DNA of 64,000 bases, from NCBI GenBank assembly GCA_030789695.1, contig CM061134.1, forward strand, positions 61,201,334-61,265,333, written 5' to 3'. Within the stretch, counting starts at the first letter, position 1. Every line of letters starts with the position of its first letter. The stretch comes from Scilla litardierei (Eukaryota; Streptophyta; Magnoliopsida; Asparagales; Asparagaceae). The notes beneath the pieces were generated by a model that searched no databases, was not told the DNA's origin, and saw only the letters and a program-made list of their open reading frames with translations. Below, one piece after another: positions 33,940-46,210 of the stretch. The position numbers and the translations under genes are program-made.

Positions 33940-36702
33940 ATGTACATGAGATCCTCGGCGAACCCCGAAGAGATACTATACGATCCGAAGATCGAGCGTA
34001 CATTGAGGAGGATCCGAGCGGAGAGGAGACCCGTTACGGAAGGGAATTTTATGACCCATCCTGAGACACCCGAAGAATTGGCGGCGCGAATGGCGAGGAT
34101 CATTTCCATAAGAGATAGGCTTCGGCCTAAGACTTCTTCCACGACCTCGTCCATAGCCATGCCGGAGTTGGCGGCCGACAAAAATTTCGAGTTGAAGACC
34201 GGATTGGTGGTTCTTATGCAACAAGATCCTTTTCATGGGAACTCCCATGAAAACCCGCATTACCACATCCAGCTCTTCCTATCAAAATGTGCCACCTTCC
34301 AAATGCCGGGCGTCTCCGTAGATGCTATCAGACTGCGCCTCTTCCCTTTCACACTCAAGAACAAGGCCTTATATTGGTTGAGGACGCAAGCTGAAGGAAT
34401 CTTCACCACTTGGGATGAATTGGCGAGTGCCTTCGTCGACAAATTTTACCCGCCCTCCAAGACGGTGAAGATAAGAAGTGCTCTCATGTCCTTCAAGCAA
34501 GGACCACAAGAGACTCTCTATGAAGCATGGGAACGCTTCAAGGACTTGCAACATCAATGCCCCCATCATAGCATTGAGGATTGGGAGCTTGTCCACAGTT
34601 TCTACAATGGACTCCAATCGGGCACGAAGCAGATTATTGATGCCACCGCAAATGGAGCCATTTTGTCGAAGACTCCCGATGAAGCTACGGCCTTGCTTGA
34701 GGAGATGGCCTCGAACAACCAACAGTGGGGCAACGAGCGAGGACACTCTTCATCCTCCTTGAAGCCGTCTAGCATTTATGAGGCCAAGGCCGTCGCGGAG
34801 CTAGCCAACAAATTTGATTCTCTCCACAAGGTAGTGGAGAGATTGGAGAAATTCATTACGGAGTCTCAAGGAGCCCCCTCTACATCCACGCCGATAAATC
34901 ATATGAGCGATTGGCAAGACCAATCCCAAGCCATGCATGTAGGAGGAGAGCAAGGAGAAGGAGCTTTGGAGCAAATTCAATATGTCGCGGGGAATTCTAG
35001 ATATTGGGCCAATCCGACCGCTAGAAACCATCCGGGTTTCTCATATGCCAATAATGATGGTGCATTGAACCCCCCGCCTCAACAACCTCCTCAAGCTCGG
35101 GCTCCACCACCACAACCCAATTATCCACCAAGGGGGCCACCGCAACAAAACTTCCCACCGAGGCAACAAGTGGGACCTTATAGGCCACCCGAGTATAATC
35201 AAGGGTGGAGAAATCCCAACCCTCCACAAGCTCAACAAAGTTCGGATTTTGAAGCTAAGGTGGATGAGTTTATGGCGGAACAAAGAAAGATTAACGCCAC
35301 GTTGAAGGCGGGACAAGATTCTCTCGCCACAGTCGTCGCTCAAATTGGTGAGCAACTTGCTTTGCTCAATAGAAACAACCAACAATTGCCGGTTCAACCC
35401 GAGCCGAATCCACGGGGCAACACCGGCCATATCAATGCGGTCGTTGCGGTTACAACAAGAGGAGGGAAGGATACCACTCCCCCCATGACCCAAATCAAGG
35501 AACCCGTGGTGGAGAATCTACAAGAGAGCGAGCCGACAATTGAAGTTGAAAAAGAGAAGGAGCCGCAAGGAGAATGGAAATCTAGAATGGAGGAGCTTAT
35601 TGATGAGCGCCGATTTATGCCACCGGTGCCCTTCCCTCAACGGCTAGCTAGAGCCAAGATGGAGAAATGGCTAGCCAAGTTTCTCGAGTATTTGAGAGGG
35701 GTGAGACTCAATATCCCCTTCCTTGACGCTATAGTGGAGATCCCATCCTACGCCAAGTTCTTAAAGGACTTGATTACGTGAAGGAAGAGGAAGGAGAAGA
35801 TCATGCTCGTGGAGGAAGGGACTTGGTTCACAAAGAGAGAGAAGGAGCCCACCAAATTTAAAGATCCAGGGAGTTTCCAGATTCCTTGCACTCTAGGCGG
35901 CGTCCCCCTACAAAAAGCATTGGTAGATTTGGGGGCTAGTGTCAGCCTCATGCCTCTCTCCATGTTCCGGAAGTTGAATACCGGCACGGATTTAAAGCCT
36001 ACCGACATGCGGATTCAACTAGCAGACGGTCGGATTACAAGGCCGGTTGGGATCGCAGAGGACATCCCACTCCAAGTTCCGGGAGGCATATGTTTGCCAT
36101 GTGATTTCGTGATAATGGACATCAAGGAGGAGGGTGATACATCACTCATACTTGGACGCCCATTCCTCGCCACCGCCGGTGTCATCGTCGATGTGCGGGA
36201 GGGGACCCTTACCTTGAATGTCGGCAACATCGAAGTGGAGCTCCATATATCGAAGGCAATGAAGCACATGCCGTATCATGAGGAGCTAGATTACATGGAC
36301 CTCCTCGACGAGGTCATCGAAGAGGCGATCCCCCGCTCCATCGGCGCACCCCACAAAGATAGCTTCGAAGAAGGCCTAGATTTGGCCGAGGAAGAGAAGA
36401 TGGAGCACTCCCCCGATATCTCCATGGCGATTGATGATGGCGATGCTGATGTCGCAAGAATACGGGAGCTCTGCAAGCTCTCGAAGTTGAGGACTCTGAA
36501 GAAAGCTCCACCGATACGACGATCGGTGTCACCGGTAAAGTCAGAGACCGGTACAAGCTCTAGCTTGGGGGAGCCACCCCCCAACATTACCCGTGACGAA
36601 GGGGCGCTGAGGAAGACCACACACCTCCATGATCCAAATCCGATCGGTCTTCCCGGCAAATTTGACGGGTGCATCTCATATGCACCCAACATCCCGCGCT
36701 AA
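33940..36702 (+). pseudogene. gag-pro: A1 gag-protease, one in-frame TGA
   Basis: ATG 33940 opens 613 codons of Athila-type gag; ATG 33946 is an alternative start. The capsid region includes FELKTGLVVLMQQDPFHG and HYHIQLFLSKCATFQMPGV; a Pro/Gln-rich stretch follows. No CCHC zinc knuckle is present where related gags usually carry one. TGA at 35779-35781 interrupts the frame just before the protease; A2 has glycine there. The same frame then continues for 306 codons from 35782 with the Athila-type active site DLGAS (35926-35940) and LILGRPFLATAGVIVDV. Apart from this stop the frame is intact, unlike ORF2. Confidence 0.88.
36562..36573 (+). repeat. PPT-like AGCTTGGGGGAG, copy 1 of A1
   Basis: It lies within the end of the protease frame, reading Ser-Leu-Gly-Glu. 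The corresponding A2 copy is at 50672-50683. Confidence 0.75.
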
Positions 36703-36747
36703 ATTGAAAATTTAAAGGGGTCGAGCTCAAGACCTTAAACGAGCGCT

Positions 36748-36766
36748 TGTCGGGAGGCAACCCGAC
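36748..36766 (+). promoter_or_regulatory. conserved post-protease stem-loop
   Basis: TCGGG-AGGCAA-CCCGA can form a 5-bp stem with a 6-nt loop 45-60 nt after the protease stop. The context GGGGTCGAGCTCAAGACC followed by TTAAAC is almost unchanged in A2 (50824-50875), although the first strand there has one mismatch. Conservation between diverged copies suggests an RNA-level role. Confidence 0.5.
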
Positions 36767-37029
36767 GGTTATCGCATTATTTCTATTTTATTTTTTATTT
36801 TTGTTTTAGACTTTATTAGTGTTTTTGAGTCGTTTGCCTGAAAAATTGTGACAACGGGTCCTATTTTCTTTGACAGGAGGAAGAGGAAAGGATATCTATC
36901 ATATGGAGGATGACCGAGGCGAAGAAGAGTGCTCCAGGAATGCGCTCGAGGCTTAAGAGGAGGAAGAAACCACCTGGAGGAAGAAAAACAGAGAGTAGAG
37001 CCAAAACGGAGCCCCGAAGCAGGAAACAG

Positions 37030-37376
37030 AGCCTCACTCGGCCGAGTACCATAGTCACTCGGCCGAGCAAAGAAATTCGTCCGTCCGAGTGGCGCACCAA
37101 CGAGGGAAGTCTGCTATACCCAACTCTCTGTCTTTTTTGTGATTTCAGTATAAACTGCCACTCGGCCGAGTACATTACTTCACTCGGCCGAGTGAAACTG
37201 ATACCCCCTAGGGCGAAAATTGCCGAGTAGCTTGTGCCACTCGGCCGAATGGACTTTATCCACTCAGCCGAGGGTGGCAAAGCCACTCGGCCGAGTCGTA
37301 AGTGGCGAGGAGTTTTTAAAATCATTTTTTCGTTACGTCACTTGGCCGAGTGACGTAGTCACTCGGCCGAGTCGTA
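37030..37376 (+). repeat. A1 internal palindrome cluster
   Basis: At least eight copies or near-copies of CACTCGGCCGAGTG lie between protease and ORF2, separated by 10-60 bp of unrelated sequence. The same 14-bp palindrome is clustered in both LTRs of A1 and in the LTRs and spacer of A2. Confidence 0.85.
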
Positions 37377-37762
37377 ACTACTCATATATAAGGGGCTGCG
37401 GGTCGACGCGATTTTTGAAACGCCCAAAAATCTAATTCACGCACGAGCCCCGTGACCTTTCGTCTCCTCGCCCGCGACAGCCACTCCCTCGCCCGATTCA
37501 CCTCGCCGCCGCCACCGCTCGCCGCGCCACCACCGGCGACGCATCGCCTGACTGCCGCCTACCTCCGACAACCCTCCTCGCCGCCGACCGAGCTCCGGTG
37601 ATCCCCCATTTAGCACAAAATTCGTTTTTCTCCTTATTTTTGACGATCCGTAGACCCGTAGCGCCCAAAAATCAAATTAAATTGTTTATCTATCTATTAT
37701 ACCCCCCCTCCCCCATGTATTCTGAATATTACCCGCTGATATCGTTGTTTGATTTGCAGGCT

Positions 37763-37774
37763 ATCTTGGGGGAG
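37763..37774 (+). repeat. PPT-like ATCTTGGGGGAG after a splice-acceptor-like site
   Basis: It lies seven nt after TTTGATTTGCAG, a good 3' splice-site match. A2 has TTGTGTTTCAG followed by GCTAGCTTGGGGGAG at 51854-51865 and X has the same motif at 45209-45220 (minus), each just upstream of ORF2. Confidence 0.65.
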
Positions 37775-37928
37775 CTTAGGGGAGCTTTCGGACGCGCTAT
37801 TGGCTTCGTGGAGGCGGCGTCTTCACACCTACCCGCTGTTTTGCTCTCGCGGCGTGTTCAGGTACCTTCGTTCCATTTTTTTTAGCACGCCGCATTTTTC
37901 ATTAGTTGGGTGAGCACTCGGGGCACAC

Positions 37929-39857
37929 ATGCCGCCCCGTACACGGCCACGCACTCGGGGAGCTTCCGCCAAGCGGAAGCGGATGGATGAGCCCGGCCCC
38001 TCCCACGCTAGGGAGGACTCCCCTCCACCTTCACCACCTCACCCCACACAGCCATTACCAGCTGACCCCATCCACCCGCAGCCACTTCCAGCCGATCCTA
38101 TTCACGCACAGCCACCACCGGCTCCAGCCGTCGGGCCGTTGGGCATCACGTTCAGAGACGACGCACATCGCGTCTGATTTGAGCGTATCGCCCAGCGCCC
38201 AATAGTACCCTCCAGGTTCGCTCATTTAGCAGACCTAGACCGCCTGGGGGTACTTGAGGGGATGCTCACGTTGTACGACAACGTGGGTTGGCGAGATTTT
38301 CTGTCTGTGTCGGCGGACACCTACGTCCGTCCGACACTCGAGGTACTTAGCTCGATCACCCGGACCGATGAGGGATGCTCCTTTAGACTCATGGATCGAG
38401 AGTGTCGGATCACTCTCGATATGCTTAGAGCGTTCTTTCAGTGGCCCGCAGTCCCCGCGCCCGACCGAGCCTACGCCCCCACACACATCCCTCCCCCATC
38501 TTTCGATTCCCACGCCTTTTGGGCCAGGATCACAGGTTTACCACACGCCTTTGACCCTAGTAGGGCCAAGGCCTCAGCCATAGTCCACCCCTGCCTCCGT
38601 ATAGCACAGCGCCTTATGGCGACCACCTTTCTAGCGAGGTACGAGCCTGGGACGATGTCTACGCCTGAGCTTTATATGCTCTATGCGATGACTCGCCCCA
38701 GAGTTCTGGATAGGGATGGTGTTGCGATGGTCCCCGCTGTTGAGATTGACGTCGCTAGCTGGTTTTTGGACCGCATCATAGTATCGGTGGGCGCTCGCTC
38801 CCCGATATGTTGAGGTGGCCTGATCACCCTGCTAGCCCTGATGACCGGCGAGGACCTTCCGGCCGACCTGCGTCGACCTTCGGGCCCCATTTCACTTTCG
38901 ATAGACGTCATGACCTGGATGAAGATTCTTCGTCCGCGCGGCCAGCGGCACTGGGTATGGTTGCACGGTCCATTCGGTGCTGACTACATGATCCTCCCGA
39001 GCCCCGCTCGACACACATAGGACCGGCACACGATGACTGGCTTCCGGTGATGGATCTCCTGATCCCCACCGCCTACGTGCTTGAGGCCGAGGAGGCTGAG
39101 CAGGCACCCCCTGCACCTGTAGACCATGTGTTCCCTCAGCCTGAGCCTGCACTTTCTGTCGCTCCCGACACCTCTATCCACCTTCTGCCGGTGTCGGGAG
39201 TACACTTGCTGAGTCACCGTCCACTGCCACCACGTCTACCCCCACCCCCACCACTGCTGTGCCCCTGTCGGTTGAGCCCCTCACCTCTTTCCTACCCGAG
39301 CGTCCACCCACCATACTAGAGAGCGGAGAGTCTTCCTTTGCTTCCGTCGTGGAGACCCTATCCACTTTGATCTCCACTGGGGTTTCACTTTTGGACCCCA
39401 CACTTCCTCACCAGTGGTCGACCTTTCTGTCTCCACGGCAGCCGTCCTATCCGAGAGTGTCGTGACGTCTGTTCCCACGTCTGTGTCACTGACCTCTCTT
39501 ATCGCCTCGTCACCGATTTTGTCCTCCACTTCCACTACTGCTGCTTCCACCTCACACCAGCCTGTGTCCCAGCCTCGCACTTAGGCTGGGCATCCACTAG
39601 TGAGCATAGCCCCCTTTCCACACATGCCTGCTGGCCCGATTGTTTACACCGCCTGTGTCCGACAGCCCCGACTTGCTCAGCCTAGACCTGTCCGTCCCTC
39701 CGCTCCACCACCCCCTGACGCCTTAGTTCAGAGCGTTCACGCTCTTGAGGGGGCGATGAGTGGACTCACGGGCGATTTTAGGGCTCTGTCTTCCACAGTC
39801 ACCACCATGCAGCACCGCCTCGAGTTACTTCCCGGCATTCACTTTTGCCTGACCTAG
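37929..39857 (+). pseudogene. A1 ORF2, ATHILA ORF1-like protein, broken
   Basis: The frame starts MPPRTRPRTRG, a basic N-terminus, then a Pro-rich linker and the conserved block DDAH ... FERI, IVPSRF, LYDNVGWRDFLSVSADTY, FRLMDRECRITLDMLRAFFQ, and later WVWLHGPFGADYM. This resembles the Arabidopsis retrotransposon ORF-1 (ATHILA) family of unknown function. TGA at 38175-38177 replaces an arginine codon and TGA at 38811-38813 lies where A2 reads Tyr-Asp; a frameshift occurs near 39010-39020. The C-terminal segment (ALEGAMSGLTGDFRALSS) may be a coiled coil. No signal peptide or membrane segment is evident. Confidence 0.7.
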
Positions 39858-41917
39858 ATTCTTGAGCGACTGCCACGACCACCACCACCCACCCAGCAGA
39901 CACGTCCACCACCACCCCCCCACCTCCGCCTCAAGACGAAGATGGTCCAGCACCACTAGCTTAGGCACATCCTTGATGCCATTGCTCCTTTTTGCCGTTA
40001 TGCTGCCCATTCTCTGCTTGGTCCTGATGATTTTTTCCCACCCCTCCTCCCCTCACTATTTTTGTCCCCATTTTGATCATATCATTCTATATCCTTTTTC
40101 GGGAGTGATGGAAAGCATTTTTTTGGTGACACACACATATCAGCATCACTCTTATCCTTGCATGCATCACATCTGCATCATATTTTCATTTTGTTATTTC
40201 TTTTTATCATGCATGCATACCCACCCCCCACCCATTACATGTCTCTCAGTGTGCCACACTTCGCACATTGAGGACACTGTGCACTTTAGCTTGGGGGAGT
40301 GAGTTCTCACACTTTTTGCTTTTATCACTTTTATTTTTAGTTTTTTTTCACGTTTTTCCACTTTTGCACCCATTTTTCATCACGTTTTTTCTTTTTTTAC
40401 CATGCATCACGTTTTTTCTTATTTTCCTTGTGTGCTGCATTGTAAATATCTTTGTTTTTTGTTTATCTTTATTTCTTTCATCTTTTGCTAGAGATGATTT
40501 TTCTGTGATGATGATGACGTGGTGTTAGATTTTCTATATATGCATGCTATATTTGTCGTGTCATAGCTTTTTATTTCTGATATCATATGCTATGTTCTGC
40601 TTTGCATTTAGAAATAGTAACACACTCTCTTTTGCTGTATGAAAATGGATGAAATTCTATTATTAGCTGATGTCTGATGATTCATATGTATGCTATCGTA
40701 GAAAACACACCAAGATTCACGCATTGATGCTTATATCTGGAGTACTGATTTCTTTTCTCATATCACTTCTTATTGCATGATTTGTACACTTCACTTTAGG
40801 TTGATTGAATGTCTGCTAGCATTGATAAATCTGGATTAGTTTACTTTTTGATATCAAACTGAGTAGATTAGATTACCCTGCTGAAGTTGTCATGCACGTC
40901 CTATAGAGTGAACTGAGAGATACATTTATTTCTTTCTCCACATATCTTGAACATTATTTCTCTATTTTAAATTCATTGGTGAATCTCTCATAGCGACTCT
41001 ATTATTGGCATTCCCCCGTTATTATATCACATGCTCCAAATTCCCCAAAACCCAAAGAAAAAAAATACTTGTATATCCTTCTCTTTGATTTGGGATCATT
41101 TGTGTATATATGCTATTGAAAAAAAGAGAGAGAAAAGGAGAAAATGAGAAAATGAAAAAGAAAAAGAAAAGAAAAAGGAAAAAGATTTGAGAATAAGAAA
41201 AGAAAAGAGAAAAGAAGTTTGAAAACGATCCCATCTCATACACTTTCTCTCTTTCTTCCCTCTTTTTGTTTTTGTTTTTTCTTTTACTTTTGGAGCTACA
41301 AAAGGAAACGGGGATGTAAATATTATTTTGTATATGCCACCACGCTTATAGATAAGCTTGGGGGAGAGAGTCCAATGATGTGTGAGAGAGTGACTACCTG
41401 ACGGTGCATGACACCCTAGGCTAAGTAATATTTTATACTCGGTGAGATTGCTAAAGTTTCACGAAATCCAGAAATCTACGCTTAGCATTCATTTCATGAA
41501 AACCACATTTTTTCTATTCTTACTACTCTATCGTGTGATATCTCTTATACTCCTTATAGAAAGCATTCAATTGAAAAATGTGTGATCTACGATATTGTAT
41601 ACCGCTTTAGATGCTTCAGACGATGTTAATCTTAGAATTATTCCATTTTTCATGCTATATTGATATTCTGTGGTTTTCTATTCAAATGCACCATTATACT
41701 ATGATATCAAAATAAAAGTCTTTGACATGTGTTTTATATTCGATGCATGCTATATGAGTAAGCAAAACCCACGTCCTGAGAAAAATGACCTAGCAACTTC
41801 CCTCTTCGTTTTTTGCTTTGTTTTTCATTTTTCATTTTCCATTTCTCCATCAATTTCTTTATCTTTATCCACCGGGTTCGCTTTTTACTCATCTTCCTCG
41901 AGGACGAGTTAGAGGTA
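39858..41917 (+). other. A1 long 3' non-coding region
   Basis: About 2 kb without a credible ORF. It holds PPT-like AGCTTGGGGGAG at 40288-40299 (after TTGAGGACACTGTGCAC) and 41355-41366, and a purine-rich AAAAGAGAGAG tract at 41120-41215. The corresponding A2 region keeps the same landmarks in the same order. Confidence 0.6.
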
Positions 41918-41931
41918 AGCTTGGGGGATTT
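41918..41931 (+). promoter_or_regulatory. A1 polypurine tract
   Basis: AGCTTGGGGGATTT abuts the 3' LTR start TGATCACTCC. This is the fifth copy of the AGCTTGGGGGA motif in the element and the one in the functional PPT position. Confidence 0.85.
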
Positions 41932-43756
41932 TGATCACTCCGTATTTTACACCTTTTTTCTGCTTGTTTGCATGCCATTTAGATCGCTCAAATCGTGTTT
42001 TTCACGTTTATTCAACAATATTGTGATGATTTTCACAATTTGTTGTTTTTGTCTTATTTCAGGAGATTTAGAGCGATTTGGAGTGATTCTGAGATGCACC
42101 CACTCCGGAGTGTCACCGATGACTCTCTTGAGGGATATTCTGCGATTGGAGAGGAGTGGAAGAAGAAAGAACGTCGCAGGAGCGACGAGGAGGCAAAAAT
42201 AAGAAGAATGGGCATTTTCAGCATGCCACTCGGCCGAGTGAAGGAGTCACTCGGCCGAGCATAGACAGCCCGCTCAGCCGGCCAGACCGGACACGCAACA
42301 GAGCTCATATCAGCGTGCACTCGGCCGAGCATCGCCAGACCGCTCGGCCGAGCACCGAGTCATCCCTCGCCCGAGTGGAGCCAAGACGACGGCAACCAAA
42401 ACGTCCAACTCTCTGGAATCCGTCAGTCAGCCCCAAAGACCGACTCAGCCGAGTGACGAACCACCGCCCGCCAGAGTGAAGAACACCCATCGGCCGAGTG
42501 AAGAAAAGTCACTCGGCCGAGTGACTCCCGAAGAGACGACCCCCGAGACCCCAACTCTCTGTAATTGTACAGGGTCTCTCACTCGGCCGAGTGACATTTG
42601 TCACTCGGCCGAGTGAACCGCGCTGCCTGTAGCGTAAGATGTGATTTTTAGGCTGCGCAGGGGCATTTTCGTCAGGATTTTTTGGGCGATTTTGGGGGGT
42701 ATTTAACCCCAGTTTTTAACCTAGTTTAGAGAGCTTTTTCAGAACTTTTGGCAGCCCTTTTTAGATTACTTTTTAGGAAATAGATTGAGCTTTGAGGGAG
42801 GAGAGAAAAGTGTTGATTTGTTGGATGCTATCTTGTTCTTCATTGGTTTGTCTCTCTCCCTATCAAAAACTCCATTTTTATTGAAATATTGAATATTGCT
42901 ATGAATTTTATTGATTTTGATTGTGAATTTCTATTGCATTTTATTATGAATTGTGAGTAGTTTTATCGTCTTAGGGCGTAGGGATGAACCCTACGAACCC
43001 TATTTCTAATTTGTGATGAATTGGTGGAATTCTTGCTAGAATTGATTAGGGTTAGTTTGGGATTGCTATAATACGAATAGCTAGAGATTCATACCGATTG
43101 GGATTTGCAAGAGATTGGATCCCAACTCGATAGGAAGCCCTAGAAATTCGAATTGGGTTGCAATTGAATTTCTCTGGAATCGGTTTGTAAGAGATTGGAC
43201 CGAAACTAGGGTTTTCGATTGCAATTCTATACCAATACCCGTTTGCAAGAGATTGGACGGGTAGGAACTATCCCAACCTTGGTCGTAGCTCGAGTTTGCA
43301 CGAGAGTGGGCTCGAGATGCGATTGAACGATGATGTTGTTCTTCACGCTAGCTTGCTTTGGTTAGGGTTTGCAAGAGATTGGACCCTACCCTAGGTTTGC
43401 TATAGACCGGCAATAGCGCGAGAGCGTGAGCTTGGTTCTACATTTAGTTGCAACTAGTTCATCCGAATTTCAAGTCTAGCAATTGTGAAACCTACGAATC
43501 ATAATGATGAGATACGGCAAGTAGCGGGGATTCCCTACCCCTAGGCGTCTTTATTAATTTGTTATTTCTCTTACATAATTGAACGACTGTGACCGCATCA
43601 CTGCGAACATTTCTCGACTTTTCCTATAGCCAGGTTGACTGAAGAAGACACTGTCATTAGGCCTCCCTGTGTTCGATACCCGCTCGCCGCTACACCGTGC
43701 GCTTGCGATAAGACTACAGTGTCACCGCCCCGGGACGTGTATCCGGGGCGCGATCA
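41932..43756 (+). repeat. A1 3' LTR
   Basis: Full-length partner of 31968-33797, ending GGGGCGCGATCA, followed by TSD ATGAG. It keeps the palindrome cluster at about 42224-42617, where several copies are closer to the perfect CACTCGGCCGAGTG than in the 5' LTR. Confidence 0.93.
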
Positions 43757-43761
43757 ATGAG

Positions 43762-45032
43762 AGGGTGGTGGAGGAGGAGCACGGGTAGATGCTTTGCCCT
43801 GCTGACGAGATCTCCTATGAAACTGATAGAGGGTGGGCCTGACGGTGATGTCGGAAGTGGAAGCAAGTGGGATAACAGGTTCCTGGATATGCTGGGGTTG
43901 GGTCTGAGGTTGAGTAGGGTCAGGCTGAAGCTATGCAAGTAGTGCCTGAGAACCCTGGGAATGATCAGGGTCAGGTGGAAAAAACCACTGCATGGAGGTC
44001 CCAGCTCCAAAACATGCAGGGTTCGGGAGCCTAGTGTACAGGGTGTGGTTAGGCCCATGAAGCCAAAAGTACTTGTCCTCTTCATAAGATTTGATCATGT
44101 GCATGTTGGAGAGGACAGAGAGATCAAGAGAAGTGGGGCCCAGGACTGGCTGCATGGAATCTAGGATCATGTAGGAAATAGGAGGAAGCTAGGCAATAAT
44201 AGCGATAACCCCTCCAAAGAAAATGTGAGAGTGTGGGCTGGCAAGGGTGTGAAGAAATCTTTGGTTCAGCCAAGAACCAGCTTGAGGATATAATGTGGAA
44301 CTAGAATGTTGCCCTCACGGCATACACATGGCTGGGTGGCACACCAGAGGAAGAAGACTTGTCCTGAGAGACCTGGCTAGTCTCGTATCGACAGAAAATA
44401 GAATTCGCGATAATGCGATGTATGATACGGAGGCCAGGGCAAATGATGCTAAATTGCTTAGCCAGTGTGATGGGGAAGGGAGAAAGTCCAGTGATACTCA
44501 GCCAGAAAATTTTCTGATCATACTTAGGAGGATATGGGTAGTTGTGATTGTGTGCTTCAGGTTCACGAGCTCAAGGCCACTTGAAGAGGGGGTTCAACTA
44601 ATCGGTGGATATGTTTAGTCCTTGTTCATAATTCGGAACGAGAACCCCGACGGATGGATCTTGAAGGTGGATAGGAACTCTAGGGTGAGTCCCCTATAGG
44701 TCATAGCCTCACACTCTAGGAACTCTTCCCATCCGATGTTTTGGAGGAGAATGCTGACTACATCTAGGAGACCCAGTGCAGATAGAGCTGTAACGCTCGG
44801 GAATTTGGTGTGTATTATGGTCCTAGAGGAGAGAGATGTGAAAGTATCATGTTGATGTTCGTCAACGAAAACTATCCCTACAGTGTATATCTGAGGGGGG
44901 AAGGATAGGTGCATCACCCTTAGCAGCAATGGCCATAGCTTCAACGAGAGTAAGGTTTCGCTGACGCTTGCCCTTACCCTGGGATGGACCAGTGGTGGCA
45001 GTGTGCTTCTTGCGCTCTTTCTTGGTAGGCAT
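43762..45032 (-). pseudogene. element X ORF2, N-terminal and central part
   Basis: The start codon complement is at 45030-45032 (MPTKKERKKH), a basic N-terminus like MPPRTRPRTR in A1. After a frameshift near 44880 the ATHILA ORF1-like block appears: SLSSRTIIHTKF, LQNIGWEEFLECEAMTYRG, GFSFRIMNKD. Stops follow, and nearer 44100 KYFWLHGPNHTLYTRLPNP corresponds to WVWLHGPFGADYM of A1. The frame continued into 31252-31967 before A1 inserted. Confidence 0.65.
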
Positions 45033-45479
45033 GGTGAGCGAGATGTGAGTGATGCAATAGAGTGTGTAAAGTGAAGTGCAGACTCGCACAAATTGGGCAA
45101 CTTCAGCGAGCAATTTCAAAATTTAACGAGTAAGGAACAAAGTTACCAAAGTTTGGAGCTCCTCGCTGAAATGGAATGCACCAAGCCCTTGGGAAGGTCC
45201 TCGAGCTTCTCCCCCAAGCTAGCAATCAAGATCAACAGCTACCCAGGTCGATTGAGTCTCAAAACCCACAAACGAGCTGTTAATGGTTTCTTTGGTCACC
45301 CGTTGATTAGAGGAGGAGATGGAAGAGAGGGCTGATGGTGGAGGAGAGTTTGGTAGAGTGATTTGGAGAAAGAAGAGAGTGGGTTGGGATGATCGGAGGA
45401 AGTTTGAGTCGAAGTGATTGAGAGGGAGAGTCGAGTTGTTTGGGAAATCAAAGCTCAAAACGGTCGAGTGGGGCTATTG

Positions 45480-46210
45480 GGGTATATAAAGAGCAGCGAC
45501 GTGGTCACATCGATTAAAATGAAACAACCGCATCGATTTGGAATCCAAAATTTTAGGGTTTAGGTTGTGACGCGGTCACGTCGATCGGTATATTGACTGT
45601 GTCGTTCTGTCAGAACATGGAACTCTGGCTTGAGAAAATAGGGAGTTACACGGCCGTGTAATTAAGATGAAATGGTCGCGTTGATTTGGAAAATCTGAAG
45701 TTCAAAAATTGGGTCGACACAACCGTGTCATTTGAGTTAAAACGGTCGCGTTGTTTCGACGGAAGGGTGAATTTTTGGCTAAACAAACAGAGAGTTACAC
45801 AGCCGTTTCGATTTGGTTAAACGGCCACGTCTAATTGAGCAATTTGGCCTTGGATATTTGAGTAAGGACATGGCCGTTTCGATTTGGTTTAAACGGTCAC
45901 GTAGAGTCGAAATTTTTTGGCCTATGAGTTGGGTTCAACGTGGTCGTTTCATTTGATGTCAAACGACCACGTTGTTCTGTTAGAAGATGAAGAATGGGCT
46001 CGAAATGTCAGAGAGTTACGTGGTCGCATTGTTTAGACGATGCAGCTATTTAGAATTGGAAATTTGAGCTAGAAGGTTTACCCCGAAGACGCGGTCATTT
46101 GTGTCTTTGGCACGTGGTCGTGTCAATCACCCTTTCAGCCTTCCTCTTTCTCTTCTTCTTCTCATCTCCACGCGGCCGTATGGATTGGCATCACGCGGCC
46201 ATTTAGAATG
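45480..46210 (-). repeat. element X spacer with ACGTGGTCG-type dyads
   Basis: Repeated variants of CGTGGTCG, CACGGCCGT and CGGTCACGT occur at 30-60-bp spacing, often as inverted pairs. The clearest is AACGTGGTCGTTT (45937-45949) and its perfect complement at 45961-45973 with an 11-nt loop. This is the position where A1 and A2 carry CACTCGGCCGAGTG, but the motif is different. Confidence 0.7.

Larger units (their letters stand above)
31968..43756 (+). mobile_element. A1: non-autonomous Athila-like LTR retrotransposon
   Basis: The 11.8-kb element has two LTRs (TGATCACTCC ... GCGATCA), a tRNA-Asp-type primer site, gag-pro, a spacer, ORF2, a long 3' region and a polypurine tract. It is flanked by the perfect 5-bp TSD ATGAG (31963-31967 and 43757-43761). 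There is no reverse transcriptase, RNase H or integrase anywhere between the LTRs. LTRs differ by roughly 2% by eye plus a 20-bp duplication and a deletion. It disrupts ORF2 of element X. Confidence 0.92.

Noticed and set aside
37929..39857. ORF2 as an envelope protein
   Set aside because: No signal peptide, membrane segment or cleavage site is visible; the conserved block fits the ATHILA ORF1-like family better.
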